From Fratercula arctica (Eukaryota > Chordata > Aves > Charadriiformes > Alcidae), in NCBI GenBank assembly GCA_947846985.1, contig CANTUZ010000027.1, positions 3,283,535 to 3,347,534 of the forward strand: a stretch of DNA of 64,000 nt, in the 5' to 3' direction. A model generated the notes under the pieces. It made no database searches and was not told where the DNA came from. It saw only the letters and a program-made list of their open reading frames with translations. The translations under genes and the position numbers were made by a program. This document shows, in pieces, positions 23,746 to 34,205 of the stretch. The first letter of the stretch is position 1, and each line of letters starts with the position of its first letter.

Positions 23746-25796
23746 ATGACTGGTAAGTCTTCTAGCAGACCATGAGGTATTCGGATGGACCTGTCAGCCA
23801 GAATCAAGGATATGTTACAGGATTTGTACTTGCTGAAACCAAGTCTCCTTGCCACAGAGAGAGGCATGAGACTCACAGATGCACCTAGATCACAGAGGCA
23901 TTTGCTGAAGGCTAAAGGACCTAGAGTGCAAGGCAGAGTAAAAGAACCAGGATCTCCCAATTTCTTGGGTATGATCATCTTCTGGATAATTGCACTACAC
24001 TCGTGACTTAACACCACCATTCCTTGGACTTCTCTGATTCTCTCAGTAATCATATCCTTCACATATTTATGGGAGTCTGGTATCAGCGCGAGACAGTCAA
24101 CAAGAGGCATAGTGACTTCAAGATCTTTGAGTTGTTTTTCCAGGAGAGTCTTGTACTTCTGTATCAGAACCTTCTTAAACCCACCAGGAAATGGGAGTGG
24201 AGGCTTGTAGGGTGGGGGAACGAAGACGTTTTCCTTGGTTTTGGTAGCAGCTGGTTTTTCAACAGATTCAGATGCTGCAGGAACTGGTGATCGAGTAGAT
24301 GGATCGAGTATGGGCTCCTTTGTTACCTTTTCAGCTGAATCTTCATTCTGACAGAAATCCTCCCCATCCTGTTCTACACTGACCTCAGTGTTTTGTTTTG
24401 GACATTCTCTCGGGGGTAATGCTTTACCGCTTCTGAGCGTGATAGCATGAGCATACTCCTGTGGATTCTGGATTGATTTTCCTGAAAGTCCTGTAACCTT
24501 GGGAGCGGAGGTTGATGCAGTTTGGCCTTCCATGTATCTGACCTTAGAGGTTAGTGCCTCTACCTTGATGTTGAGATCGTTATAACTGCAGTCTATCTTG
24601 TTGTTCATTTCAGCCAGCTTCTTAGCGATCTCCATAGAGCCTGTTGCTTGTCCTTGAAGAAGCTGTTGGAGCATTTGCCTCAGGTCTGAGTCAGGAGTGC
24701 TAGAGGTTTGTTGTTGTTGTGGTACAAATCCTGGTGGTGGATGCTGTGTTTGATAACCTCCCTGAAATTGTTGCTTAGGAACAAACCCTTGACTTTGGTT
24801 GTATGGGACGAATGGTTTGGGTTGGGTCTGCTGTTGTTGAGGGTAGACTTGATCCTGCGGGTTTGCAACATTGGTACTCCTGTAAGACAGATTGGGATTG
24901 TTCTGCTTATAGTAGTTGTAGCCCTTGTTGTAGCCTCCTTGGTTTTGCACGTAGCTGACTTCTTCTGACTGAAGAGTCTCCCCATCCTGGACTTGGAACG
25001 TCTCATCTTCACAGAGAAAATGGACTTGCTTCTGTTGCATAAGGAGTAGCTTGTCTAGCTTGTCATTCATGGCCTTCATGTCCTTGCGGTGCTTCTCCTC
25101 TAAGTCTGAACTTCCTCTGATGGTTCTGTCATAATCTTCATTGTAGTTTCCATCAGACTGAGCTATATTCTCTACCAGCTCCCATCCTTCTTCAACTTCC
25201 TTGTTCAGGAAATTCCCGTTGGATGCTGTATCCAGGAGCATCCGGATCTTAGGGAGAACTCCTCTGTAGAGAGGGCTCAGGAGTGAGGCTTTGGAGAAAC
25301 CGTGGTGAGGACATTGATTCTGATATCCTCTGAAACGCTCCCATGCTTCACAGAAAGTCTCAGCATTCTTCTGAGTGAAGCCAGAAATCTCATTACGGAG
25401 TCTTGCAGTCCTGGAGTTGGAGAAGAATTTAGTCAGGAAGGCTTTCTTGCAGTCATTCCAGGAGGTGATGGAGCCTTGAGAAAGTGATTTTTCCCACTGG
25501 TGGGCTTTGTCTCCAAGAGAAAATGGACACAAACGCAACTTGAAGCCATCCTCACTGACTCCATTGATCTTAGTTAGGCTGCAGATCCTATCAAACTCGT
25601 CCAGATGATCGAGTGGATCCTCCATGGGGAGTCCGTGAAATTTGTTGCCCTGAACCATGGCAATGAGACCACTCTTGATCTTGAAGTTGTTGTTCTGCAC
25701 TGGTGGAGGCACAATGCCATTGCGATGATTGTCATTGCGTGGAGCATCGCCTGCACCAATGTTGTTTGGCAATTTTGGGTTCTGATCGTCGGCCAT
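23712..25796 (-). CDS. gag: Athila gag-protease ORF, 694 aa, truncated by Tat LTR
   Basis: Open from [17 protein letters not shown]. The capsid-type region at about residues 55-230 contains [20 protein letters not shown] and [16 protein letters not shown]. The middle is Gln/Asn/Tyr/Pro rich ([18 protein letters not shown]). At the end is the protease-like [20 protein letters not shown], where DLG replaces the usual DTG/DSG as commonly seen in Athila. The natural frame is lost after GLLEDLPVI; the last ~11 residues and the stop are read from the Tat LTR. An unbroken frame of this length is unusual for an old fragment; the right-arm copy is broken. Confidence 0.87.
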   Translation of the reverse strand: MADDQNPKLPNNIGAGDAPRNDNHRNGIVPPPVQNNNFKIKSGLIAMVQGNKFHGLPMEDPLDHLDEFDRICSLTKINGVSEDGFKLRLCPFSLGDKAHQWEKSLSQGSITSWNDCKKAFLTKFFSNSRTARLRNEISGFTQKNAETFCEAWERFRGYQNQCPHHGFSKASLLSPLYRGVLPKIRMLLDTASNGNFLNKEVEEGWELVENIAQSDGNYNEDYDRTIRGSSDLEEKHRKDMKAMNDKLDKLLLMQQKQVHFLCEDETFQVQDGETLQSEEVSYVQNQGGYNKGYNYYKQNNPNLSYRSTNVANPQDQVYPQQQQTQPKPFVPYNQSQGFVPKQQFQGGYQTQHPPPGFVPQQQQTSSTPDSDLRQMLQQLLQGQATGSMEIAKKLAEMNNKIDCSYNDLNIKVEALTSKVRYMEGQTASTSAPKVTGLSGKSIQNPQEYAHAITLRSGKALPPRECPKQNTEVSVEQDGEDFCQNEDSAEKVTKEPILDPSTRSPVPAASESVEKPAATKTKENVFVPPPYKPPLPFPGGFKKVLIQKYKTLLEKQLKDLEVTMPLVDCLALIPDSHKYVKDMITERIREVQGMVVLSHECSAIIQKMIIPKKLGDPGSFTLPCTLGPLAFSKCLCDLGASVSLMPLSVARRLGFSKYKSCNISLILADRSIRIPHGLLEDLPVIVDVGFTLDCL

Positions 25797-26091
25797 AACG
25801 TCTGTGCCTGTCTGTTCTCTTAACTCACGAGCAATACGGTCGATGTTCTCGTTGAAAAGCAGGTTCTGATGTTCTCGTTGAAAAGCAGGTTCTGATGTCC
25901 TTTTGATCTAGTATGCATGCAACAGGTATCAGCTCAGCTTGAGGAGAGTAATCAGTGATGGTACCTGAAACACACAAACAAAGAGAAAGACACAACGTTA
26001 GTAACCTTGTAAAAAAAACAAACTTGATCTTAACGTTTCTAATGATCTCAAATATAGCAAACAAACACCCAAATGGCAACGGCGCCAAATT
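23746..26091 (-). mobile_element. Athila-lineage Gypsy fragment (gag-protease and PBS), left copy
   Basis: Reads on the minus strand from the primer site (26087) through gag into protease, where it is cut by the Tat LTR at 23745. Reverse transcriptase, integrase and 3' LTR are absent from this side; in the original they lay beyond the Tat insertion. The 5' LTR would start to the right of 26091, but I could not define its outer edge because of the small TIR element and AT-rich repeat there. Confidence 0.85.
26070..26087 (-). other. Athila primer binding site
   Basis: On the minus strand TGGCGCCGTTGCCATTTG follows a LTR end TTATCA. TGGCGCCGTTGCC is the tRNA-Asp-type site typical of Athila elements. 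Mirror copy at 53405-53422. Confidence 0.75.
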
Positions 26092-26295
26092 GATAATAAG
26101 TTTTTACGATCAATTAATCCTAAAGTACTATCGTGTCGTTGTAGTACTATAGGTGTCAATCCAATCAGGTGTGTTGCAAACAAATGAGATATGATTAGAA
26201 AGCACTAAGTCAAGCCAAGCAGGAATTGGTTGTTTTTCTAACAGTCCTAGTGATTGGTACAGAAAGTAGTAAAAATTGCAGAAATGGATGTATAT

Positions 26296-26681
26296 CAGTG
26301 GCGGACCCACCAAGGAAGGACGGTGGGTCAGTGACCCGGGTTAAATGTTCAAATAGACTTTTTATGTAAGGGCATCATTGAAGTAATGGTAGTAGAGTTG
26401 GTTATATCTCATGATATTGACATCCCTTAAATTCGGGTTCGACGCATCACACAATACAATTTTAGAGTAATGTGGGTGTTTTACATTTTTAATATATTCT
26501 TTTCCTAAATTACATTTTGGTTTACTATTCTTACTTAAAATCACAGTATTTATTAGGATTTGTATACCTTTCTAAATTAAATTATGAAAAATATAAATAT
26601 TTTAATAAAATTAATTATATGAACAGTGTGTAACAAAAAAATTATGACCCCGGTAAAAATAATTCCTGGGTCCGCCAACTG
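26296..26681. mobile_element. Short non-autonomous TIR element, left copy (~386 bp)
   Basis: Left end CAGTGGCGGACCCACC and right end CTGGGTCCGCCAACTG are inverted near-matches. The interior is AT-rich and has no gene. The ends look hAT-like, but the family is not certain and I could not fix a target duplication. The same insertion is present in the right arm (52812-53195), so it predates the duplication. Confidence 0.6.
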
Positions 26682-26859
26682 TGTTATAATCGATCACAAG
26701 GCTCACTGCCAGAAGGGAGGGTGTGATCGAGTAAACCAGTGGTCACAGAGAAAAATTGTTAAAAACTTAAGCAACGGGTAACAAAGCAGAAGCAAGTAAG
26801 TAGACAGATAAATCAATTGGATAAGAAACTCCTAAGGATGGGGTAATCGAATAGTGGGA
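26682..26859. repeat. Probable Athila 5' LTR remainder
   Basis: Continues beyond the small TIR element with TAATCGATCACAAGGCTCAC and GTGATCGAGTAAACCAG. It is mirrored in the right arm (52640-52811). No TG-type LTR start can be assigned with confidence. Confidence 0.35.
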
Positions 26860-27250
26860 TGTACAATTATACAGCATATGTATGTACTAATAGTTGTACA
26901 TGTGATTGATATATGTTACACTGATTGTATACAAAAAACCAAATAACATCAAAAACAATTGTTATATATGTATATTGTATATATACATTATAGTATAAAA
27001 TGATGTATCTACAATATGTTATCATATACATATTATATATCATTAATTATACATTATGTACATATGTCATTTTAATACATATATATGTAACAGTGTATAC
27101 AAATGTAAATATTCAAGTATTATAATACATGTATATTAAAATTATGTATACATGTACAAGTATATTAATATATATGTTATATTATATCATACATATATAT
27201 ATATATATATAAATATTATATATATATATAATATATATATTTATTTATTT
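26860..27250. repeat. AT-rich degenerate repeat, left copy
   Basis: Almost wholly A/T with recurring words: TGTGATTGATATATG, AATGATGTATCTACAATATG, GTAACAGTGTATACAAATGT, ending in (AT)n and (TTTA)n. The same module appears many times at 47.5-50.1 kb and once at 52.25-52.64 kb. No gene seen. Confidence 0.75.
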
Positions 27251-28126
27251 ATTTACCTCATAACTTTATAGAACTTCTAAAATCTTTGAATCGAAAATCT
27301 ATAGAATATGCACATGGATGCTATAGAAAAGAAAAATAAAATCATTACAGTTATGAAAGATTCTACTTCATTGGGTGGGATTGAATGTCGAATTATATTG
27401 TTCATTTATTTAGAAACAAATGTGATTTAATTTGCATAAAAATCTTAGCATTTTAATAGGAAACAATTTTATGGTCCAAATATGGTTTGTTAGAAACTAT
27501 ATATACGATTGATATCTTTCGAAATATGATTTAACCCAAATAAAACCCAATTCATTTCGTGGGATAAAGGTAGAATTAAGATTGTTTTTTATTTAGGAAA
27601 CAATTAGTGATTTTGCAAACAAACATTTTACCATTTAATAGGAAACAATGAGATTATCAAATCTTGGTTAGTTATTAACAATATATATGATTGATTTCGT
27701 CATAATACTCAACTATTATGTCTTATTTGTTTTTCTTTGCAGATTTTTAATTGAAGATCCAATCCATAAAATATGGGAATTTAAGAGTTAATGTCGTTTT
27801 TGATTTAAGATTTCCTTAACAGATTTTTTTAGTTTAGATTGTGTAAAAGATTCGAATCAATTAGAGATAGAATAGAGCCGTATTAATGTGGCAATTAGTT
27901 TAGGAAATAACATTAAACGGAATTGTTATAGCAATTATACTCAAAATATTCGTTTGTTTTTATTACAACATTCCTAAAATTCCTTATCCAAGATCCGGAT
28001 AGAGTTAAACCCGGGTAAAACCCGGATCCAAATGAATTAATGCAAAAAAACCCTGTAAAAATGTATATGTAGATCTACGCAAAAATTTCAAAAATATACC
28101 CCAAACATGAGATTAACGTCTACTAA
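27251..28126. other. Unassigned AT-rich spacer
   Basis: About 880 bp with no gene I can support. It is mirrored at about 51370-52250, including GTAAAACCCGGATCCAAATG at 28016 and the words CCAAACATGAGATTAACG just before the VANDAL end. It may be old transposon or intergenic DNA. Confidence 0.5.
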
Positions 28127-28690
28127 CTCCCCTTTTGGCAAAACAAAACCTCTTATATCCCAAATGAGTCTACATATCCCTTTCTTGTTTAATGAAAAGT
28201 GTGTAGACAAAAATACCCCTCCTTCTTTTTCATCTAATTGTTTAATGAATTTTAAAAAAACAAGAAAAAAAAAATCGAATCCAGAAAAAAAAAAAAACAA
28301 ACGAGAGCGTCTCTCTCGAGCTTCATCTCCGGCGAGCTGCATTGTTGCCGTTTCTTCCATTCCGGCGAGCTTCCGGCGAGCTGCGGTGAGACAGGTTTGT
28401 TCCTTTAGCTGCATAGAGCTTGAAATAGAAGTTTAGGATGTAGACATATACTAAATAGGAGATTCAATTCAATTAGATTTAGGTAATAGTGTTTGGGTAT
28501 GCACATTGGAAGTTATGCATAGTTTCTGGGTCGACTAGGTCTGTAAATGGGTAAGAGATGGATTACAGGACCTGAATCATAGTGAATTGTAGTTTTGAAC
28601 CCGAAACCATTCGATTTGAGTTCTTGTCGCGAAAGTACAACTGGTAGAACTGGGTAGAATTGTACCTGAATCTATTGAAAAATATATACG

Positions 28691-28935
28691 TAGTATTACT
28701 GGTTATACTAGTGTTACCCAGATGTATGTAGTATGACTAGTTACACTAGTATTACCCATTTACATGTAGTATGACTAGTTGCACTAGTATTATCCAGATG
28801 TATGTAGTATGACTAGTTACACTAGTTTTACCCATATATATGTAGTATTACTAGTTACACTAGTATTACCCAGATGTATATAGTATGACTAGTTATACTA
28901 GTATTACCCAGAATTGTAGTACAACTAGTAAAACT
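28691..28935 (+). repeat. 38-bp minisatellite upstream of vanA-like gene
   Basis: Six TAGTAT(G/T)AC starts at 28691, 28729, 28767, 28805, 28843 and 28881 are spaced exactly 38 bp, with a decayed seventh at 28917. Each unit contains ACTAGTTACACTAGT (a near-palindrome) and most contain TAGTATTAC. These match the YAGTATTAY motif I recall for the Arabidopsis VANC21 anti-silencing protein. The position just before the transposase start fits a regulatory array. Confidence 0.8.
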
Positions 28936-28978
28936 AGTATAACTGACAGAGTTTTTGTATTAGTTTTGGCAGGATACA

Positions 28979-30545
28979 ATGAGTGAGAACGTGAATCATA
29001 TATTTTAAATGCGAAAGGTCGCATGTATAGCCTTGATGATGAAGACATCATGGGAGAATATAACTCTCTCCATGTTAGTAGGTAGGATATGCACGAAGCT
29101 TAGGGTTAGATGAAAGTAAGGTTAAATTGCAACTGAGGTATAATGCAGTGTTGTTGGGATCAACTGAAGAGATTTACATTTGTGATGATGAGGATGTCGG
29201 TGTCTATATATCTTCAGGTGAAAATAACCGTCGATATGTTTTGTATGTGGAGGTCATCACTCCACCAGAATTGCCCGAGCAACTGTCGAGAGTGGAGGTC
29301 ATCAATAAAGTTCGGTTGGTAAGAACTATGCGGAATTGGATCCAAAGAGGATGAAATGAGAGATAATGCTGCCATCGTTTTGTGCGAATGTGAGGAACAA
29401 GGAACAGAACCAAAAGAGGCAATAGTGGAGGTTGATGATACTCAAGATGCTGAGATTGGATCACAGGATGAATCTATGGATATACATGATGATAGGGGTG
29501 ATGAATACGTTGAGCCACCGCCTGTTGTAGAAGCTGGTCGGTTTTAAAAGGAATGGGAAGACGGTATTGGTTTGATTTTACGACAAGAATTTCCAAGCAG
29601 GGCGGCATTGCAGGAAGTGGTGGACAAAGGTGTATTTGCTAACAGTTTTGGTTATGTTATTAAAAAGTCTGATAAGGAGCGGTATTTGCTAACGTGTGCT
29701 AAAGAAAGCTGTGCTTGGCGTATACGAGCTACAAATATTCGGAATACAAGTATTTACTCGATTAGAAAGTACAACAAGATGCATACTTGTACCCGGTTAA
29801 GTAAGAGTAAGACAAGGATGAGGAAGAGGAAAGGTACCCCTGAATTAGTAGCAGCGCTTCTTCATGATACTTTTCCAGGACAAATGGAAACTCCAGTTCC
29901 TAAGGTTATCATGGAGCTTGTTCAGACGAAATTAGGTGTGAAGATAATCGTACTCCACCGCATTGAGAGGGAAAAGGCAAGCCATTTGTGATTTAAAAGG
30001 TAGCGCGGAAGATAGCTACAAGGATATCAATTGTTATTTGTACATGTTGAAGAAGGTAAATGAAGGTACAATAACATATCTGAAATTGGATGAGGAAGAT
30101 AAATTTCAATACCTATTCATAGCTTTGGAGCTAGCATTGAAGGCTTTCAAGTGATGAGGAAAGTGATAATTGTGGATGCAACACATTTGAAGAACGGATA
30201 TGGTGGTGTTCTAGTATTTGCCTCAGCTCAAGACCCAAATCGTCATCATTATATCATAGCGATTGGCGTACTCGACGGTGAGAATGATGCTAGTTGGGGA
30301 TGGTTCTTCGAGAAGCTGCTAACAGTTGTACCCGATACTCCAGAATTGGTATTTATGAGTGACAGAAATTCAAGCCTCATCAAAGGCATACGTAATGTGT
30401 ATTTCGCGGCTCATCACGGGTATTGTATTTGGCATTTATCCCAAAATGTGAAAGGTCATGCCACTAACGTCAACAGAGACGTAGTCGCATGGAGATTCAT
30501 GGAGTTAAGTCGGGTTTACACCATGGCTGAATTCGAGAGGGAGAT
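28979..30545 (+). pseudogene. vanA-like MULE transposase, left copy, broken and 3' deleted
   Basis: The N-terminal region begins at ATG 28979 but meets a stop within ~10 codons. LPEQLSRVEVINKVRLVR follows (29.27-29.33 kb). The MuDR-type DNA-binding domain lies at 29572-29940 (RQEFPSRAALQEVVDKGVF, CAWRIRATN). The DDE transposase core lies from 30150: VDATHLKNGYGGVLV (first Asp), VFMSDRNSS (second Asp), and C/H residues in HGYCIWHLSQNVKGHA. A 1-base loss near 30127 shifts the frame. The gene ends at FERE, where a deletion joins it to minisatellite sequence (30545), so the C-terminal SWIM zinc finger seen in the right copy is gone. Confidence 0.82.
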
Positions 30546-30639
30546 GTATGTAGTATTACTAGTTACACTAGTATTACCCAGATGTATGTTGAATAATTGA
30601 TCTCGATATAGAATTCTTGTATTGTAGAATGATGGTTTA

Positions 30640-30840
30640 CACATTCGGAAACTTTGGGATAAAGCTATGGAAGAAGAGGTGACTAACTTAAGGGAGGAGG
30701 TTGATACCCATCACAAAAAGATTCAAAGCTTGGAGTACTATCAAGAAGAAATGCGTTCGGAGTTGAAAGGTAATGGTAAGGAGACCCAAAAACTGAAGGA
30801 GTTAGTCGCTCATCTAGCGGAGAAATGCGTTCGGAGTTAG
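30640..30840 (+). pseudogene. vanB-like gene remnant, last exon
   Basis: Open stretch reading KLWDKAMEEEVTNLREEV and KKIQSLEYYQEEMRSELKGN, a probable coiled coil, stopping at 30838-30840. The upstream exons present in the right copy (start near 43243) are deleted here. I assign it to the middle, small gene of a three-gene VANDAL by position only; function unknown. Confidence 0.45.
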
Positions 30841-30959
30841 TCGCTCACTAATGTGTAAGCTTATTCTTTGCTTTGTAAGACTTGTCTATGTTTTGTAAGA
30901 CTTTTCTATGAATTGTAAGACTTTTCTATGAATTGTGAGACTTTCTTATGCTTTGTAAG

Positions 30960-31100
30960 CTTATTACCATTAGCAGTATTACTAGTTTTACCCGTATTCC
31001 TTAATTAGTAATACCAGTTTTACTAGTATTACCAGTATTACCATTACCAGTATTACTAGTTTTACCCGTATTCCTTATTTAGTAATACCAGTTTTACCCG
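30960..31100. repeat. YAGTATTAY motif cluster downstream of DUF1985 gene (left)
   Basis: CAGTATTACTAG, CTAGTATTACCAGTATTACC and ACCAGTATTACTAG lie within 140 bp, between the convergent vanB-like and vanC-like genes. Mirror at about 42410-42550. Confidence 0.7.
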
Positions 31101-31278
31101 TATTCCTTAATTAAATTTATAAAACTAACTTAACAAATCCAAATTCAAATCCTAACAAGACAAATCCAAATTCAAATCCTAACATAATAAATCCAAATTC
31201 AAATCCTAACATAACAAATCCAAAACAATTAACATAACAAATCCAAGTTCAAATACAAACATCAGAGAGACAAATCAG

Positions 31279-33817
31279 TCAACCAAGCTGTCTCTTGCTC
31301 CGAGTCGTCATCTTGGTGACTTGTGGGTCACCATCCTTCTCTTGGGTTGTATCTTTTGGGTCACCATCCTTCTCTTCGGTTGTCTCTTTCGGGTCACCAT
31401 CATTCTCTTGATTCTTCTCTTCTTGATCCTGCCATTGAACAAAGTTATATCACAGTAATACCAGTATTACTCAGTTATACCAGTATTACAAATCGTACCT
31501 TTCTCTTATCTACTTTCTGCGCCTCCCTGAATGCTTCCAACGATTTAACTCTTTCATCCAACGAGTTAACTGTATCATCCAACCCTGAAATCACTACTAG
31601 GATTTCATTCAGCTGATCTGTCATCTCAACTTTCATCTCTTGAATCATCTCCACCACAGCAGCCAAACTCGGGAGTTCTTGTCCATCTACTGCGGGAATA
31701 TCCTCACCACCCGCAATCTCTGGTCCTGCGATGATTCCTCGGGCCTGTAGATCCTGTTGGTACAGCTCTTCAAACCTGATTAGACGGCCCTCTTTATGAC
31801 GCTTCAACCAACTTTCCACCACCGGATCAGCCATGTCAACGTCGTGTTCTTCTTCCGTGATTGCTCTCATAAGTGCGTGCTCTTCAATTCTAGGTGAGAC
31901 GATACAATCAATGACCTGTAAACATAAACAAATATAGATTATTATAATTAAATAGAATAGCAAACGTTTCATAAAACAGAATATATAGGATAACTAACCT
32001 GAGTTGTACCCAATTCATGATTAATAGTATCAAGAGGAATGCCTTTCAAATGGTTCTTCTTGAACTTCACCTTGCACATCCTAGGACATCCCTCATCTGC
32101 TCCTGCAATGTCCTCAATGAATTTTTCCCTCAACAGTGGGATTGCCTCGAATGCAAGAAGCTACAGAATAAAAAAACATATATTTAGAATCAACAGTAAT
32201 ACCAGTATTACTAGTTTTCTAATGTGCAGTATTACCAGTTTTCTAATATGCAGTATTACCAGTATTCCAAACAATCACCAATTACTATAACTTGTAACTA
32301 ACCTCTATCGGAAGACAGAAACCCGGAACTGGCCATATGTACTTCTCGTTCTCGGTGACAAAACCATTGAAATGATTCATCGTGTGTGAGATGGTATCTA
32401 ACATATAATCGAAAGAATACCTCCCCCACTGAAAATTCCTACAAAACGCAAGATCATTCACAGCCTTTAAACAAAATTGATCCACTTGAGGTGCCTTTTC
32501 CCCGGTCTTGATAGGCGCCACAATAATGCTGGTTAGGAAATAAAGGACCATCATCCTCAACCTATCTTTTGATCTGTCACCCTTCGGCACCATTTCTATG
32601 AGCTTCTTTCTCACGTCTTCGCGTTTCACAACAGGAACTTTCTTGAAATGCTTCGTCTTGAACTCCATACTTCCCACATTTTTATAATCAAGCGCATAAT
32701 TCTTGCAATTGAAGCCCGATATCAATGCATGTTCCGATATACCATATCGGATTGGAACGCCATTGACGATGAACCACACTTCTTTCTTCCTATCAATACG
32801 CGCCGTGCGAAGAAGGAGCATCCACATCCCCATAAGTCGGTGGTTTGGGTCTCTTGGCATGTGGAAGACGTGTTGGAAACTCGGATGATCCTCAAAAAAT
32901 GCCCTCTCAGACTTGCTCATCGGAGGCTCCAACTCATCAAATGTAGTCAACACTTCGTGAATATAGCACCGAGTTGATAGCTTGATTTTCTTCACATATT
33001 CCGAAGGCGGGAAATACATACTCAGCGGTGGTATTGCTTCTGTTTCCTCGTCGATCTCCTGCAACAGAACAGACATTCATCCATATATCATTAATCTGCG
33101 AATAGTATTACCAGTATTACCCTGAAAATATACACATAGTTGTACTCCAGTAATACCAGTTTCACCAAGAATTCAAACACATAGTTATACCCAAGTAATA
33201 CCAGTATTACCCAGAAATCAAACATATAGTAATGCCCTAGTATTACCAGTTATACCCAGAATTCAAACACATAGTATTCCCAGTTCTACCAGTTATACCA
33301 ATACATAATAGTTTTATCCTGTTCTACCAGTAGTACCCAAATATACACATAGTTTTACCCTGTTCTACCAGTTTCACACCATTCAAATACTTACCATAGC
33401 ATTTTCGGACGCATTTTCCGGCGCAATCTCATCCTCCTTACTCTCATCGGAGGAGGACTCTCTGTCCAAAGATCTACTACCATCATCGGAGGAGGACTCC
33501 TCTCCTTCCTCATTCCCTTCCTCATTCCCTTCTTCTTTCTCTTCTTCTTTGTCGTCTTCTTCTTCGCCACTCTCTTCTTCCTCATTCTTCTTAGAATTTT
33601 CTTCCTCATTCTTGTCAGACTCTTCTAAAACCGGACTTAAGGTCTCCGGGACTTGTTCTCCCTCAATTGCCGTCGGGGATGGCTCCTCCGTCGAGCCTGG
33701 CTCCACCGTCGTTGTGGTGGATGGCTCCACCGTCGGGGATGGCTCCTCCGTCGAGCCTGGCTCCACCGTCGTTGCCTTTGCTAATCTCTTCCTCTTTAAC
33801 CCTTTCTTTGGAGGCAT
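31279..33817 (-). CDS. VANDAL-encoded DUF1985 protein (vanC-like), 635 aa, five exons, left copy
   Basis: Mirror of 39691-42229. Introns by mirror coordinates are 33394-33059, 32302-32161, 31998-31916 and 31498-31429; all have GT-AG ends and phase 0. Exon 1 is Pro/Glu/Ser rich and acidic with a duplicated VEPGSTEEPSPT unit and long Glu runs. Exon 2 is the DUF1985-type domain (EVWFIVNGVPIRYGISEHAL, RYSFDYMLDTISHTMNHF). Exon 4 has a possible coiled coil and exon 5 repeats EKDGDP. DUF1985-type proteins occur in VANDAL/MULE transposons. By position and by the motif-rich introns this is a candidate anti-silencing (VANC-type) factor, an inference not shown by sequence alone. The frame is intact. 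Confidence 0.75.
33059..33394 (-). promoter_or_regulatory. Intron 1 of vanC-like gene with YAGTATTAY cluster (left)
   Basis: The 336-bp intron is built of degenerate repeats around CCAGTATTACC, with exact YAGTATTAY matches in ATAGTATTACCAGTATTACC, CCAGTATTACCC and CTAGTATTACC. It also has many near-matches such as CAGTTATACC. Intron 2 (32161-32302) carries at least three more. Proposed role: binding sites for the encoded protein (self-targeting). Confidence 0.65.
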
Positions 33818-34205
33818 TATCGGAGAGGTTTCGAAACGGGATACAAGAAACGAGAAAAGGAATCAATAAAGTTGGAAGATGATTTCGCAATCTCTCAATT
33901 ACAGTTTCTGGGAAGATTTGAAGAGGAGAGGAAGTCGGAGCAAGATTTGAAGATTTGAAGGTTAGGGTTTTCTCGTTTTCTCTTTGAATTGGGGAAAAAC
34001 AAAAGAGAGAAAACGTAAAGTATATGGGGATGGGTGGGTTGAGAATGGATCGGGTCTGGTTCGAATAGATCCAGGTTTTAGCAGTAATATTGAGGTTTCG
34101 GTTGGGGTATATCAGTAATATCCATAGTTTTCGATTAATTTTAAATAAAAATAAAATTGTGTTTTATTAGGGGAGATATGAGACGATGCTTGGACAAAAG
34201 GGGAC

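Noticed and set aside
24680..25012. 110-codon basic frame inside Athila gag
   Set aside because: Alternative frame of the gag Gln/Asn-rich region.
26296..26681. 8-bp target duplication flanking the small TIR element
   Set aside because: Flanks (ATGTATAT and TGTTATAA) are similar but do not match, so a duplication cannot be asserted.
28088..28436. Opposed frames with poly-Phe/Lys runs at the VANDAL terminus
   Set aside because: They consist of homopolymer A/T tracts and GGCGAGCT repeats in terminal non-coding DNA.
33549..33869. 106-codon Ser/Pro/Val-rich frame opposite exon 1 of the vanC-like gene (and its mirror at 39639-39959)
   Set aside because: Shadow of the Glu/Pro/Ser-rich exon on the other strand.
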